64,000 nt of DNA. Origin: Sedimenticola sp. (GTDB taxonomy: Bacteria > Pseudomonadota > Gammaproteobacteria > Chromatiales > Chromatiaceae). The position numbers and the translations under genes were made by a program. How positions within the stretch are numbered: the stretch's first letter is position 1; each line of letters opens with the position of its first letter. The stretch is from positions 1 to 64,000 of the forward strand of contig JALSRN010000048.1 of assembly GCA_026984735.1 (NCBI GenBank), in the 5' to 3' direction. Of this stretch, positions 50,998 through 61,472 are shown piece after piece. The notes beneath the pieces were generated by a model, which did not search any database, was not told the DNA's origin, and saw only the letters and a program-made list of their open reading frames with translations.

Positions 50998-52212
50998 TCA
51001 ACCCAGCAACCCTTTGTACCAAGCGAGGGCCAACCCCGCCAGCAGGAGTATCAGCAGGCCCAGCCACCAGAGCCAGCTGTGGCCCCTCTTCTCTTGCAGA
51101 AAAGTGGGCACCTCTTCCTCCGGCAGCGGGAAAAAGGGCTCTTTTTCGGCGTTCTGTCGCTCCTCCTCCCCTGAGGCGGACGGCCTCTCCTCCTGCCCCG
51201 GCTCCGCCGAAGAATGGGGGACTGTCGAATCCGGCGACGCCGAATCGGGAGGAGCCGCTTCCGGCGTCGGCTCCCTCTTCTCGGCCCGGCGCGCCCGCTC
51301 CGGCGCGGCAGGAGGCTCCACGGGTGGCGTGAAACGGGGAGGCTGTTCGAACCTGTCCTCCTGGTCGAACACGGCGTCAGCGGTGACGTTGAGATCAGTG
51401 AGCCGCTCCACGTGAAGCTCTGCCACCACCAGCCGCGCGTCCTCCACGCCCAAGCGATGTTTGCGTTCCACCGCTCCGTGCAGCAGCAAGCGGCCGCAGA
51501 TGAGGTTGATGCGGCGGGGGATGCCTTCGCTGAAGCGGTGGATGATGGGAAAGAGCGACTCGCTCAACAGTGGATCGTGGCGCCAGCCGGCCTGCTGCAG
51601 CCGGTAGAGAACATACTCGCGCGTCTCCTCCTCGTTCAGCGGCTTGAGGTGACAGGCAGCGATGATGCGCTGAAAGACCTGTTCCATGTTCTTTTCGTGC
51701 ACCAGCTCTTGCAGATTCTCCTGCCCCACCAGAAAGATCTGCAACAAGGGCTGGCCGTTCTCGTTAAGGTTGGTGAGCAGCCGCAGCTCCTCCAGCGCGG
51801 CAGCGGAGAGATCCTGGGCCTCGTCGATGATGAGCAGGGCGCGGCGGCGCTTCTGGCGCTCGCGCCGGAACAGGGTGGTCAGATATTGGAGGGTGTGCGC
51901 CTTGCCGCCGGGAGGGACGGACATGCCGAAAGCGTGGGCCACCATCTGCAAAAGATCCTCCGCCTCGAGCTGAGGGGTGACCAGGGTACCCACGCTCACC
52001 TGGGTACGAGGCAGCGATTTCACCAGATCGCCGATGAGAGTGGTTTTGCCGGTCCCCGGCCGGCCGGTGACCATGACGAACCCCTCCGCCCGGTTGAAGG
52101 CGTATTGCATGTAGGCCTTGGCGCGGGCGTAGCTTCGGTGCTGAAAGCAGAAGGCCGGATCCGGACTCAGCCGGAAAGGCTCGGCGATGAGGCGGTAGAA
52201 GGTTTCGTACAT
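50998..52212 (-). CDS. XrtA/PEP-CTERM-associated ExeA-like AAA+ ATPase with C-terminal TM tail
   Basis: MYETFYRLIAEPFRLSPDPAFCF, TGRPGTGKTTLIGDL, LLIIDEAQDLS; terminal WLWWLGLLILLLAGLALAWYKG. Confidence 0.9.
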   Translation of the reverse strand: MYETFYRLIAEPFRLSPDPAFCFQHRSYARAKAYMQYAFNRAEGFVMVTGRPGTGKTTLIGDLVKSLPRTQVSVGTLVTPQLEAEDLLQMVAHAFGMSVPPGGKAHTLQYLTTLFRRERQKRRRALLIIDEAQDLSAAALEELRLLTNLNENGQPLLQIFLVGQENLQELVHEKNMEQVFQRIIAACHLKPLNEEETREYVLYRLQQAGWRHDPLLSESLFPIIHRFSEGIPRRINLICGRLLLHGAVERKHRLGVEDARLVVAELHVERLTDLNVTADAVFDQEDRFEQPPRFTPPVEPPAAPERARRAEKREPTPEAAPPDSASPDSTVPHSSAEPGQEERPSASGEEERQNAEKEPFFPLPEEEVPTFLQEKRGHSWLWWLGLLILLLAGLALAWYKGLLG

Positions 52213-52520
52213 GTCCCTGGCGTGAGCCCCGAAGGGCGGCTCCGAAGCGGGAAGTCTACCGGAAACGGCGGCGAGCGGCCACGCAGCGGGGACACACCCC
52301 ATAACGAACGAAACTTGGAGGCGTTTGCTCAAGTATAATAAAAAAGTGAGAGGCTAAAGGTGGTGGTGCGTCCCCCAAAGAGAAGGGGAAGCATGGATTT
52401 TTCCCCGCCGTTGCGCGCAGCGTGGCCCGGTTCCCGGAAATGAAAGGGAAATTCGTTAAAGTTGACGGCCCAATGAACAGATAGATTAGGGAAAGGTAAC
52501 CTCAGGAGCCACGACCCCTC

Positions 52521-53378
52521 ATGTACGAGAATTTCTACGGATTCAAAGAAGAGCCCTTCCGCTTGAGCCCGGACTCGCGGCTCTGCTTCGAGCACTCGAG
52601 CTACCGCAAGGCCAAGGCCTACATGCAGTACGCTCTGCACCGGGGCGAAGGGTTCGTCATGGTCACCGGCCGGCCGGGGACCGGCAAAACCACTCTCATC
52701 GGCGATCTGGTGAACGGCCTGACCCGGAGCAACGTGGAGTTCTCCCGCCTCACCTCCACCCAGCTGGAGGCCGACGACCTGTTGCGGCTGGTGGTGCTGG
52801 ACTTCGGCATCAAGAGCGCCGGCGACAACAAGGCGATGCTGCTGCACAAGCTGGGGCAGTATCTACAGCGGCTCCACCAAGAGGGTCGCCGCCCGCTGCT
52901 CATCATCGACGAGGCCCAGGATCTCTCCGCCTCGGCGCTGGAGGAGCTGCGGCTGCTCACCAATCTCCAGCTCAACAACCAACCGCTGCTGCAGATCTTT
53001 CTGGTGGGCCAGGAAGAGCTGCGCGACCTGGTCCTCTCGCGGCAGCTGGAGCAGCTTCATCAGCGCATCGTGGCGGCCTGCCATCTCAAGCCGCTGGACG
53101 AAGCCACCACGCGCGACTACGTCCTGCACCGGTTGCATCATGTGGGATGGGAGGACGATCCCCGGCTCGAGGAGCGCATCTTCCCCTATGTGCACAAATA
53201 CAGCCTGGGCATTCCACGTCTGATCAACCTCATCTGCAGCCGGCTGTTGCTGCACGGCATGGTGGAAGAGTTGCACCAGCTGGGCGAGGAGGAGATCCGC
53301 ACCGCCATCGAGAGCCTGGCCGTGGAGCAACTCCTGCCGGTGAGCCTCATAGAAGAAGGCCAGGCGATCCGCGCCTGA
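52521..53378 (+). CDS. XrtA/PEP-CTERM-associated ExeA-like AAA+ ATPase
   Basis: MYENFYGFKEEPFRLSPDSRLCFEH, TGRPGTGKTTLIGDLVNGL, LLIIDEAQDLSASALEELRLLTNL. Confidence 0.92.
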   Translation: MYENFYGFKEEPFRLSPDSRLCFEHSSYRKAKAYMQYALHRGEGFVMVTGRPGTGKTTLIGDLVNGLTRSNVEFSRLTSTQLEADDLLRLVVLDFGIKSAGDNKAMLLHKLGQYLQRLHQEGRRPLLIIDEAQDLSASALEELRLLTNLQLNNQPLLQIFLVGQEELRDLVLSRQLEQLHQRIVAACHLKPLDEATTRDYVLHRLHHVGWEDDPRLEERIFPYVHKYSLGIPRLINLICSRLLLHGMVEELHQLGEEEIRTAIESLAVEQLLPVSLIEEGQAIRA

Positions 53379-53420
53379 CGAAGCATCGATGACTGACGCT
53401 CTTCCCGCGAAGCCGGCGCC

Positions 53421-55508
53421 ATGAGCATCGAGCTCCTGAGCCATCTGGGGGCAGCGGCGGCCTATGGCCTGCTCACCTTGCTGTTGGCCGTCTCTTGGCA
53501 CCGCCGTCGCATCACTCTGCTGCTCACCCTCGCCGCCGGCTTCACCGCCCTCTGGGCCCTGACGGTAGCCGGAACCCGGCCGCTCAGCCTGCCGCTGGTC
53601 TTGGCCCAGCTAGCGGAACTGGGGCGGGATCTTTTCTGGTGCCTGGTGCTGGTGCGCATCCTCCGGCAGCGGGCCACGGCCTCGGAGCTTCCCACCCGCC
53701 GCTGCGACCGTTGGCAGGGGGAACTGCTGGCATTGGCGGCCGCCGACTTGCTTCTGTTATTGGCCTCCGCTTTCGCAGCCGACGCTCTGCCCGCCTGGAT
53801 GCTGGTGGAGGCGCCCCTGGTGGGATGGCTGATCTTCTCCCTGGCCGGCCTGCTGCTCATCGAACAGCTCTACCGCAACGCCGACCCTCACGAGCGCTGG
53901 GCGCTGAAGCATCTTTGCCTGGGGCTGGGCAGCCTTTTCGCCTTCGACTTCTACCTCTACTCGGAGGCCCTTCTCTTCAAACAGATCGACCTGGAGCTGT
54001 GGCAGGCGCGCGGTTTCGTCGACGCCCTCGCCGTGCCGCTCATCGCCGTCTCCGCCGCCCGCAACGAGAGCTGGACCCGCGGCATCCACGTTTCGCGGCA
54101 GGTGGTATTCCACTCCCTCACTCTGCTCCTCGCCGGCGCCTATCTGCTGGTGATGGCCTCGGCCGGCTATTTCATCCGTCGCTACGGAGGTAGCTGGGGC
54201 GGCGTGCTGCAGGCGGCTTTTTTCATGGCCGCCGCTCTGCTGCTGCTGATCCTGCTCTTCTCGGACACGCTGCGGGCCCGCATCCGCGTCTTGCTGAGCA
54301 AGCACTTCTTCAGCCACAAATACGACTACCGGCAAGAGTGGGCCCGCTTCACCCGCACCCTGGCGCAGGGAGAGGAACCGGTGCCCGAGCGGGCCGTTCG
54401 CGCCGTCGCCGCCTTGGTGGACAGCCGGGGCGGATTGGTTTGGATGAAGCGGGGGGAGCGTTTCGAGCTGGCCGGCCAGTGGGGCATGGATGCGCCAGAC
54501 CCTCTCCCGGTGATCGAGGCGGAGGATCCGCTGGTGCGGTTTCTGGAAGAGAGCGGGTGGGTGGTGGACCTGACCGAATACTCGGCGACCCCCAGCCTGT
54601 ACCAGGAGCTCCGACTGCCGGCTTGGATCGAAGGCATCCCCCACGCATGGCTCGTTGTTCCTTTGGCGCTGGGCGAAGCGTTGAAAGGCTTCCTCATCAT
54701 CCGCCATTCGCTGGCCCGTTCCAAGATCAACTGGGAGGATCGCGACCTTCTCAAGATGGCGGCCCGACAGGCTGCCGCTCATCTGGCCCAGCACGAGGCC
54801 GACCAGGCGTTGGTGCAGGCCCGCCAGTTCGAGGCCTTCAACCGCCTCTCCGCCTACATCGTCCACGATCTGAAGAACATCCTGGCGCAGCAGTCGCTGA
54901 TCGTCTCCAACGCCGAAAAGCACAAGCACAACCCCGCTTTCGTGGACGACGTCATCGACACGGTGCGCAATTCGGTGGAACGCATGACCCGTCTCATGGA
55001 ACAGATGCGCAGCGGCATGCGGGGTAGCCGCCCGGCGGTGCTGGATCTCGGCCGTCTGCTCCAGGAAGTGGCGCAGCGGCGCGCCGCCCACCGCCCTCCT
55101 CCCCGGCTGGAAACGGCCGGCGAGCCGCTCTGCGCGGAAGCCGACCGGGAGCAGCTGGCCACGGTCTTCGGCCATCTGGTGCAGAACGCCCAGGAGGCCA
55201 CGCCCGACGACGGCCGGGTGACGCTGCGTTTGTTTCGGGAGGGGGAGCGGGCAATAATAGAGGTGGAAGACACGGGCGTGGGGATGGACGCAGCCTTCAT
55301 CAAGGAGCGCCTGTTCAAGCCTTTCGACTCCACGAAGGGGCTGACGGGAATGGGCATCGGCGTTTTCGAGAGCCGCGAATACCTCCGCGCCATCGGCGGC
55401 GAACTTCAGGTGAGGAGCATGCCCGGGAAAGGAACGCTGTTTCGCGTCCTGCTGCCTTTGCGCCCTTGCGGAGGGGAAGAAACCGGCGAGCCACGAAATG
55501 AGGAGTAG
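53421..55508 (+). CDS. prsK: XrtA/PEP-CTERM system sensor histidine kinase PrsK
   Basis: 695 aa, N-terminal multi-TM, GAF-like region, IVHDLKNILAQQSLI H-box, GTGVGMDAAFIKERLFKPFDSTKGLTGMGIGVFESREY. Confidence 0.93.
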   Translation: MSIELLSHLGAAAAYGLLTLLLAVSWHRRRITLLLTLAAGFTALWALTVAGTRPLSLPLVLAQLAELGRDLFWCLVLVRILRQRATASELPTRRCDRWQGELLALAAADLLLLLASAFAADALPAWMLVEAPLVGWLIFSLAGLLLIEQLYRNADPHERWALKHLCLGLGSLFAFDFYLYSEALLFKQIDLELWQARGFVDALAVPLIAVSAARNESWTRGIHVSRQVVFHSLTLLLAGAYLLVMASAGYFIRRYGGSWGGVLQAAFFMAAALLLLILLFSDTLRARIRVLLSKHFFSHKYDYRQEWARFTRTLAQGEEPVPERAVRAVAALVDSRGGLVWMKRGERFELAGQWGMDAPDPLPVIEAEDPLVRFLEESGWVVDLTEYSATPSLYQELRLPAWIEGIPHAWLVVPLALGEALKGFLIIRHSLARSKINWEDRDLLKMAARQAAAHLAQHEADQALVQARQFEAFNRLSAYIVHDLKNILAQQSLIVSNAEKHKHNPAFVDDVIDTVRNSVERMTRLMEQMRSGMRGSRPAVLDLGRLLQEVAQRRAAHRPPPRLETAGEPLCAEADREQLATVFGHLVQNAQEATPDDGRVTLRLFREGERAIIEVEDTGVGMDAAFIKERLFKPFDSTKGLTGMGIGVFESREYLRAIGGELQVRSMPGKGTLFRVLLPLRPCGGEETGEPRNEE

Positions 55509-55511
55509 CGT

Positions 55512-56867
55512 GTGAGCGATTCCAGCAGACCGCTCCTGGTGGTCGAGGACGATCCGGGGTTACAGAGCCAGCTGCGCTGGTGCTTCGACGGCTTCGACGT
55601 GCAGGTCGCCGGCAACCGGGAAGAGGCGATCACCCTGCTGCGCCGCTTCGAGCCGGGGGTGGTGCTCCTCGACCTGGGACTGCCCCCCGATCCCGGCGGC
55701 GTCACCGAAGGGCTGGCCACCCTTCGCGAGATTCTTTCCCTCGCCCCCGAAACCAAGGTGATCGTGGTCACCGGCGACAACGACCGCGCCAACGCGGTGA
55801 AAGCCATCGCCATGGGCGCCTACGATTTCTATCAGAAGCCGGTGGAGGCGGAGATCCTCGCCCTCATCGTCGAGCGGGCGTGGCACGTCCATGAGTTGGA
55901 GCTGGAAAATCGTAAGCTGCAGCGGGGCAGAGGAAAAGCTCTGGTGGGCGACATCATCGCCACCAGCCCGCAGATGGTGCAGGCGTGCCGCATGGTGGAA
56001 AAAGTGGCCCCCACCGACGTCACCACTCTGCTCCTGGGTGCCAGCGGCACCGGCAAGGAGCTCTTCGCCCGCGCCCTGCACGAGCTCAGCCCCCGCGCCA
56101 AAAAGCGCATGGTGGCCATCAACTGCGCCGCCATTCCCGCCAACCTGCTCGAAAGCGAGCTGTTCGGTTACGAGAAGGGCGCCTTCACGGGCGCTCACAA
56201 GCAGACCAAGGGCAAGATCGAATACGCCGACGGCGGCACCCTCTTTCTCGACGAGATCGGCGACCTGCCTCATGAACTCCAGGCCAAGCTGCTGCGGTTT
56301 CTGCAAGAGCGGGTGATCGAGCGGGTGGGAGGCCGCGAAGAGATCCCGGTGGACGTGCGCATCATCTGCGCCACCCACCAGAACCTCTCCCGTCTCATCG
56401 AAGAGGGCCGATTCCGCGAGGACCTCTTCTACCGGATCAGCGAGATCACCATTGAGATTCCACCGCTGAAAGAGCGGGAGGGAGACATCGCCGTGCTGGC
56501 CCGGGCTTTTCTGGATCGTTTCAACGCCGAACTCGGGCGCTCCATCAAAGGATTTGAACCGAAAGCGCTTGAGGCGATGGAGCGACACGACTGGCCGGGC
56601 AACGTGCGGGAGCTGGAGAGTCGCATCAAGCGGGCTGCCATTCTCGCCGACGGTCGCCAGATCGGTGCCGCCGATCTCGGTTTGGTGGAAAAACCGGGGG
56701 AAGAGGGCCTACCGATGAATCTCAAGCAGGTGCGGGAAGAAGCTGAACGAAACGCCATTCGCCGGGCCCTCGCCCACAGCGGCAACAACATCACGGAAGC
56801 AGCAAAAGTGTTGGGCGTAACCCGCCCCACCCTTTACAATCTCCTGGAGAAATACGGATTTCGGTGA
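55512..56867 (+). CDS. prsR: Sigma54-dependent response regulator PrsR
   Basis: REC domain, GASGTGKELFARALHELS, ESELFGYEKGAFTGAHKQTKGKIEYADGGTLFLDEIGDLP, Fis-type HTH. Confidence 0.95.
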   Translation: MSDSSRPLLVVEDDPGLQSQLRWCFDGFDVQVAGNREEAITLLRRFEPGVVLLDLGLPPDPGGVTEGLATLREILSLAPETKVIVVTGDNDRANAVKAIAMGAYDFYQKPVEAEILALIVERAWHVHELELENRKLQRGRGKALVGDIIATSPQMVQACRMVEKVAPTDVTTLLLGASGTGKELFARALHELSPRAKKRMVAINCAAIPANLLESELFGYEKGAFTGAHKQTKGKIEYADGGTLFLDEIGDLPHELQAKLLRFLQERVIERVGGREEIPVDVRIICATHQNLSRLIEEGRFREDLFYRISEITIEIPPLKEREGDIAVLARAFLDRFNAELGRSIKGFEPKALEAMERHDWPGNVRELESRIKRAAILADGRQIGAADLGLVEKPGEEGLPMNLKQVREEAERNAIRRALAHSGNNITEAAKVLGVTRPTLYNLLEKYGFR

Positions 56868-56979
56868 GGCGGTCATTGGGCACGTTGCACTTTGCCCAAC
56901 CCGCGCAAGCTTCTTACGGATAAGTGTCCAAAGCGCTGTAGCCATCATCCCCCTATAAACAAGCTGCGCACCCTGACTG

Positions 56980-56997
56980 TTGGCTTGGTTTTTGCTT
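56980..56997 (+). promoter_or_regulatory. Sigma54 promoter upstream of sugar transferase
   Basis: TGGCTTGGTTTTTGCT: GG 56982-56983, GC 56994-56995, N10 spacing. Confidence 0.75.
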
Positions 56998-57093
56998 GTA
57001 TCTTGCTAGAGTCAAGGATTTGAACGACCTGCCGATCACCAAGCTGCAACCAGTATCGAAAAGAAACGGGGCTGAAGAATAGCGGCGGCTTTC

Positions 57094-58605
57094 ATGGAAA
57101 AGAAAAGGTTCACCGACAAAGAGCTAGTCCCTGGTGAAGCGCCTCTCCTGGAAAAAGAGGCTTCCCTTCTCGTTGGAGCAAGGAAATTGCCGAGATTCCA
57201 CTGCTGCAAAGGCAAGTTCCGGCTGTTCGGCCACTATGTGCACGCGCAATTCCTACTGCTGCTGGCAGTAGAGTTTCTGGCGGTGCTCATCGCGAGTCAT
57301 TTGACGCTGAAAACCGCACTACCTTTTCTCTATCCCGTTCTGATGCCGGCGCCTCCGCGAGAGACGCTACTGGCATCCGCCTTTCTCATGGCCACCATGA
57401 TCGCAGTGGGGCTCTACGACACCCGGCAACGGGAGCAATTCGCCGGCATCGTCTTCCGTCTGGCCACCGCCTTTCTCCTCTCCACGCTGATACTCTGGGC
57501 GTGGTATCAGCTCTATACCAACAATCTCTGGGACGTGAAGCGGCATGCGCTGTTCACTCTCTCCGCATTGGTGGTGCTGACTTTCACGCGTCTCCTTTTC
57601 TACCGTTTCGTTGATGGCCGGGTTCTGTTGCGACGCATACTGGTGCTGGGAACCGGCAAACGCGCAAGCTACATCGACCGGCTGCGGCGCAAGTCCGACA
57701 AGAGGGGGTTTCAATTGGTCGGGTTCGTGCCGCCTCCTTCCTGCGAAGCCATCCACGTGGACAGCAGCCGAATTCTCGATACAGGCAAAACGTTCTGCGA
57801 CTTCTCCCTGGCCAAGGAGGTGGACGAAATCGTCATTGCAGTGGATGACCGTCGCCAGAAGCTCCCCATTGACGAACTTCTCGACTGCCGCATGAGCGGC
57901 ATCGAGGTCACCGACGCCATCGACTTCTTCGAGCGGGAGATGGCGCTGATCCATCTCGACCTGGTGCAGCCGGGTTGGCTCATGTACGCCGACGGGTTCA
58001 AACGAGACCTGCTGCGGGATCTGGTCAAACGCAGTTTCGATCTGCTGGTGAGCTGCACCCTGCTGCTGCTCTCGTCACCCATTTCGCTTCTCGCCGTACT
58101 GGCCATCTATCTGGAGGACCGCGGCAGCGGCGGCGTCCTCTACCGGCAGGAACGAATCGGCTTGAACGGGGCGCCTTTCGAAGTGCTCAAGTTCCGCAGC
58201 ATGCGTCCCGACGCCGAGGCGGACGGCCGCGCCCGCTGGGCGCAGAAGGAGGACCCCCGCGTCACGAGAGTGGGCAAGTTCATCCGCAAGTACCGCATCG
58301 ACGAGATTCCCCAGCTGTGGAACGTGCTGCGAGGCGATATGAGCCTGGTGGGCCCACGGCCGGAAAGGCCTCATTTCGTCTCGCGCCTGATGGAGATCAA
58401 CCCCCTCTACCGCGAACGACACCGCGTAAAGCCCGGCCTCACAGGATGGGCCCAGCTCTCCTATCCCTACGGCTCGTCGGATCAGGACGCCATGCAAAAG
58501 CTCCAGTACGACCTCTACTACGTCAAGAACGCCTCCCTCTTCTTCGACGTGCTGATCCTCATGCAGACGGTGGAGGTGGTGCTGTTCCGTAAAGGAGCAC
58601 GCTGA
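57094..58605 (+). CDS. PEP-CTERM/XrtA-associated exopolysaccharide sugar transferase (initiating glycosyltransferase)
   Basis: C-terminal KRSFDLLVSCTLLLLSSPI...YRQERIGLNGAPFEVLKFRSM...RGDMSLVGPRPERPHFV. Confidence 0.93.
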   Translation: MEKKRFTDKELVPGEAPLLEKEASLLVGARKLPRFHCCKGKFRLFGHYVHAQFLLLLAVEFLAVLIASHLTLKTALPFLYPVLMPAPPRETLLASAFLMATMIAVGLYDTRQREQFAGIVFRLATAFLLSTLILWAWYQLYTNNLWDVKRHALFTLSALVVLTFTRLLFYRFVDGRVLLRRILVLGTGKRASYIDRLRRKSDKRGFQLVGFVPPPSCEAIHVDSSRILDTGKTFCDFSLAKEVDEIVIAVDDRRQKLPIDELLDCRMSGIEVTDAIDFFEREMALIHLDLVQPGWLMYADGFKRDLLRDLVKRSFDLLVSCTLLLLSSPISLLAVLAIYLEDRGSGGVLYRQERIGLNGAPFEVLKFRSMRPDAEADGRARWAQKEDPRVTRVGKFIRKYRIDEIPQLWNVLRGDMSLVGPRPERPHFVSRLMEINPLYRERHRVKPGLTGWAQLSYPYGSSDQDAMQKLQYDLYYVKNASLFFDVLILMQTVEVVLFRKGAR

Positions 58606-58696
58606 TATTCCTGCCCCATTGATGTGGTAACCTTCTGAAACGGAAAGCCGTCCGGCTCACGCGCTTTTTTGGAAGCAAGTATCAAGGAGAACCGCA

Positions 58697-61468
58697 ATGA
58701 AGACCCTCGCCCGCATCCTCCCGATCGTGGTCATTGTCACCTATCTCACCGCCTGCAATGCAGGCTCCTCGGATGCGGAGCATCTCAAAAAAGCTGAAGG
58801 TTTCATCGCCACCCATCAAACCAATGCCGCGGTCATAGAACTCAAGAACGCGCTCAAACAGAACAAAGACAATGCGCAGGCCCGGTTTCTCTTGGGAAAG
58901 CTCTCTTTGGAAATGGGCGATCCGGCCAGCGCGGAAAAGGAGCTGCGACGAGCCCGCAAGCTGGGCGTACCAGCTCCGAAGGTTCTTCCTCTGCTGGCTG
59001 AGGCACTGCTCAAAGAAAATTCTCTCGACAAGCTCTTTGAACTCGACCCGACGGATCTTCCCACCGACTCCCGTGCCCGTGTGTTGGCTATCCAAGGCAT
59101 GGGAAAGCTCTACAAAGGCAACAAGAAAGACGCCGGAAAACTGATCCACCAGGCGATGGAGGACTATCCTGCTGCCAGTGAAGTACAACTTGCCGAAGCC
59201 AAACTGTTCGCGGCCACAAGTGAGACGGACAAAGCCATCGAGACCCTCAACCGCCTACTGGAGAAAGATCCGAAATTCTCGGATGGTTGGAACGCTCTGG
59301 GCTCCCTTTTGCAATTGAAGCATGACCACCAGGGTGCCGTGCGAGCCTTCTCGAAGGCCATGGAGGCAAACCCGAATGATCTGGCATCCCGCCTTGGGCG
59401 GGCCATGAGCTTGGTTCAACTGAAAAAGCTTGACCAAGCCCAGCAGGATCTGGATCAACTCAAACAGGTGGCGCCGCAGCACGCGGGCGTCAACTACGTT
59501 CAAGGCCTTCTCTATCTGGACCAGAAAAAAGTGGACGAAGCGTTGAGTGCCTTCGAACAGGCGACGACGGGCAACAACATAAATCCTGCAGCGCTCTATT
59601 TCCTGGCCGCCATTCACTTGGCAAAAAACAATCTTGAGCAGGCGGACAGTTATGCAAACCGCTTTCTGGCACTGGCACCGGCAAACATTGCAGGGCGCAA
59701 GCTGGCCGCCCGGATAAAGCTTCGGCTCAACCGATTTGCAGACGCTCAACAGCTGCTGGTTCCCATAGTGGAAGAAAGAAAAGACGAGGAGGCCATGAAC
59801 CTCCTCGCCACCGCTCTCATCAAGCAGGGCAAAACAGGAGAGGCTATCGCCCTACTAGAGAAGCTGAGCCGACTCAAACCCAAGTCGGCAACCGCCCAAC
59901 TACGCTTGGGGGCTGGCCTGATGCTGGAGGGTGAAGAGAAAAAAGCTGCCACCTACCTGAAGAACGCCGCCAAGCTGGCACCCGACAATCCGCAAGCTGA
60001 AATCCTGCTTATCGTTAACTTGTTGCAACAGAAAAAGCTGGACGAAGCCATTGCAGCCGCGCAGAAATACCAACAAAAACATCCAAAGCAAGCCGCCCCA
60101 TACAATCTCCTCGCAAAACTCCAGCTGTTCACCGGAGACCGGCAGAAGGCAATGGCGTCCTTCGAACAGGCAACTCGGCTGGAACCGGGCAACCCCGAGG
60201 CACTGCTGGCACTGGCTCAGTTGGAGATTCATGAAAAGGAGTATGACAAGGCGCGGAAACACCTTGAAACCCTGTTGCAGCACCATAAAGGCAACTTGGC
60301 GGCTTTGATGCAGCTTGCCAAGCTCGACCTGCTGGATAAAAACGAGGAAAAAATGGTTTCGCGGCTCGAGGAGGCCGCCAAAATCAATCCGAAAGCATCC
60401 GCACCACGGCTTACACTGGCGCGCTACTATCTCACCAAGAACCAACCAGAGCAGGCGTCTCTGCAACTTGAACAGCTGGACAAAACACAGCGTCACAAAC
60501 CGGAAGCATTACGGATCAGGGGCATGATCGAACTGGCCAACAAATCCTTCAAACAGGCGAAAAACACGCTGAAAGAACTTGCCACGGTCGTTCCCAAATC
60601 GGCTGAGGTCCATTTCCTTCTCGCCCAGGCCTATGCTGGCCTGAACCAGAAGGAAAAGATGGAACAGGAACTGCAGGAAGCCATCGACTTGAATCCCAAT
60701 CTCCTGGGAGCACGCATTGTCTATACCCGGATGCTGCTTCAGGAAAGAAAGCTGGAAAAGGTCCACGAACAACTGGCTGTACTCAAAAAGACAGCGGGAG
60801 ATCGGCCCGACGTGATGAGGCTGGAAGCGGGACTGGCGATCATGGAAGGCGACCCCCGGAAAGCGGCAAGCATTTACGAGCGCCTGCTGAACAACGCACC
60901 CAGCACCGCTACCATGGACATTCTGGCCAAGTTGAAATGGGGGCTAGGAGAGCGAGAGGAAGCACTTTCCGTCCGGAAAAACTGGCTGGCTAAACATCCC
61001 AATGACGAAAACGCGCTGGCGGGGCTGGCGGATACCTATCTCAAACTGAACCGCATTCCCGAGGCTCTCGCCGTCTATGAGCGCATTCTGGAGATCGATC
61101 CGCGCAACGGTGTGGCGTTGAACAATCTGGCCTGGTATCTGCGTGAAAGCGATCCGGCCAAGGCGCTGAAGTATGCGGAAAGGGCGCTCACCCTCGCTCC
61201 CAAGGCAGCTCCTCTTCTCGACACCTACGCCATGGTGCTGCTGGCCAACGGTGAACCGGAAAAGGCGCTGCGCCAGATCCAGCGGGCGGTGGAGGCCGCG
61301 CCCAAAGCGCCGGCGCTCCAGGTCCACCAAGCCCGCATTCTGGCGGCGAACGGCCGCAAGCAGGAGGCGATCGGCGTGCTCGAACGGCTGCTCTCCCAGC
61401 GGAAGGAGAAGCCGTTTCCGGAAAAGGCCGAAGCGGAAACCCTTCTGGAAAAACTGAAGAGCGAATGA
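58697..61468 (+). CDS. prsT: XrtA/PEP-CTERM system TPR lipoprotein PrsT
   Basis: 923 aa; lipobox-like LTACNAG; continuous TPRs; directly after prsKR and sugar transferase. Confidence 0.93.
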   Translation: MKTLARILPIVVIVTYLTACNAGSSDAEHLKKAEGFIATHQTNAAVIELKNALKQNKDNAQARFLLGKLSLEMGDPASAEKELRRARKLGVPAPKVLPLLAEALLKENSLDKLFELDPTDLPTDSRARVLAIQGMGKLYKGNKKDAGKLIHQAMEDYPAASEVQLAEAKLFAATSETDKAIETLNRLLEKDPKFSDGWNALGSLLQLKHDHQGAVRAFSKAMEANPNDLASRLGRAMSLVQLKKLDQAQQDLDQLKQVAPQHAGVNYVQGLLYLDQKKVDEALSAFEQATTGNNINPAALYFLAAIHLAKNNLEQADSYANRFLALAPANIAGRKLAARIKLRLNRFADAQQLLVPIVEERKDEEAMNLLATALIKQGKTGEAIALLEKLSRLKPKSATAQLRLGAGLMLEGEEKKAATYLKNAAKLAPDNPQAEILLIVNLLQQKKLDEAIAAAQKYQQKHPKQAAPYNLLAKLQLFTGDRQKAMASFEQATRLEPGNPEALLALAQLEIHEKEYDKARKHLETLLQHHKGNLAALMQLAKLDLLDKNEEKMVSRLEEAAKINPKASAPRLTLARYYLTKNQPEQASLQLEQLDKTQRHKPEALRIRGMIELANKSFKQAKNTLKELATVVPKSAEVHFLLAQAYAGLNQKEKMEQELQEAIDLNPNLLGARIVYTRMLLQERKLEKVHEQLAVLKKTAGDRPDVMRLEAGLAIMEGDPRKAASIYERLLNNAPSTATMDILAKLKWGLGEREEALSVRKNWLAKHPNDENALAGLADTYLKLNRIPEALAVYERILEIDPRNGVALNNLAWYLRESDPAKALKYAERALTLAPKAAPLLDTYAMVLLANGEPEKALRQIQRAVEAAPKAPALQVHQARILAANGRKQEAIGVLERLLSQRKEKPFPEKAEAETLLEKLKSE

Positions 61469-61472
61469 CCGG

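Noticed and set aside
52368-52420. GG-N10-GC (atGGatttttccccGC) before the second ATPase as sigma54 promoter
   Set aside because: Spacing fits but the -12 box is CCGC instead of TTGC and -24 is TGGATT; too weak.
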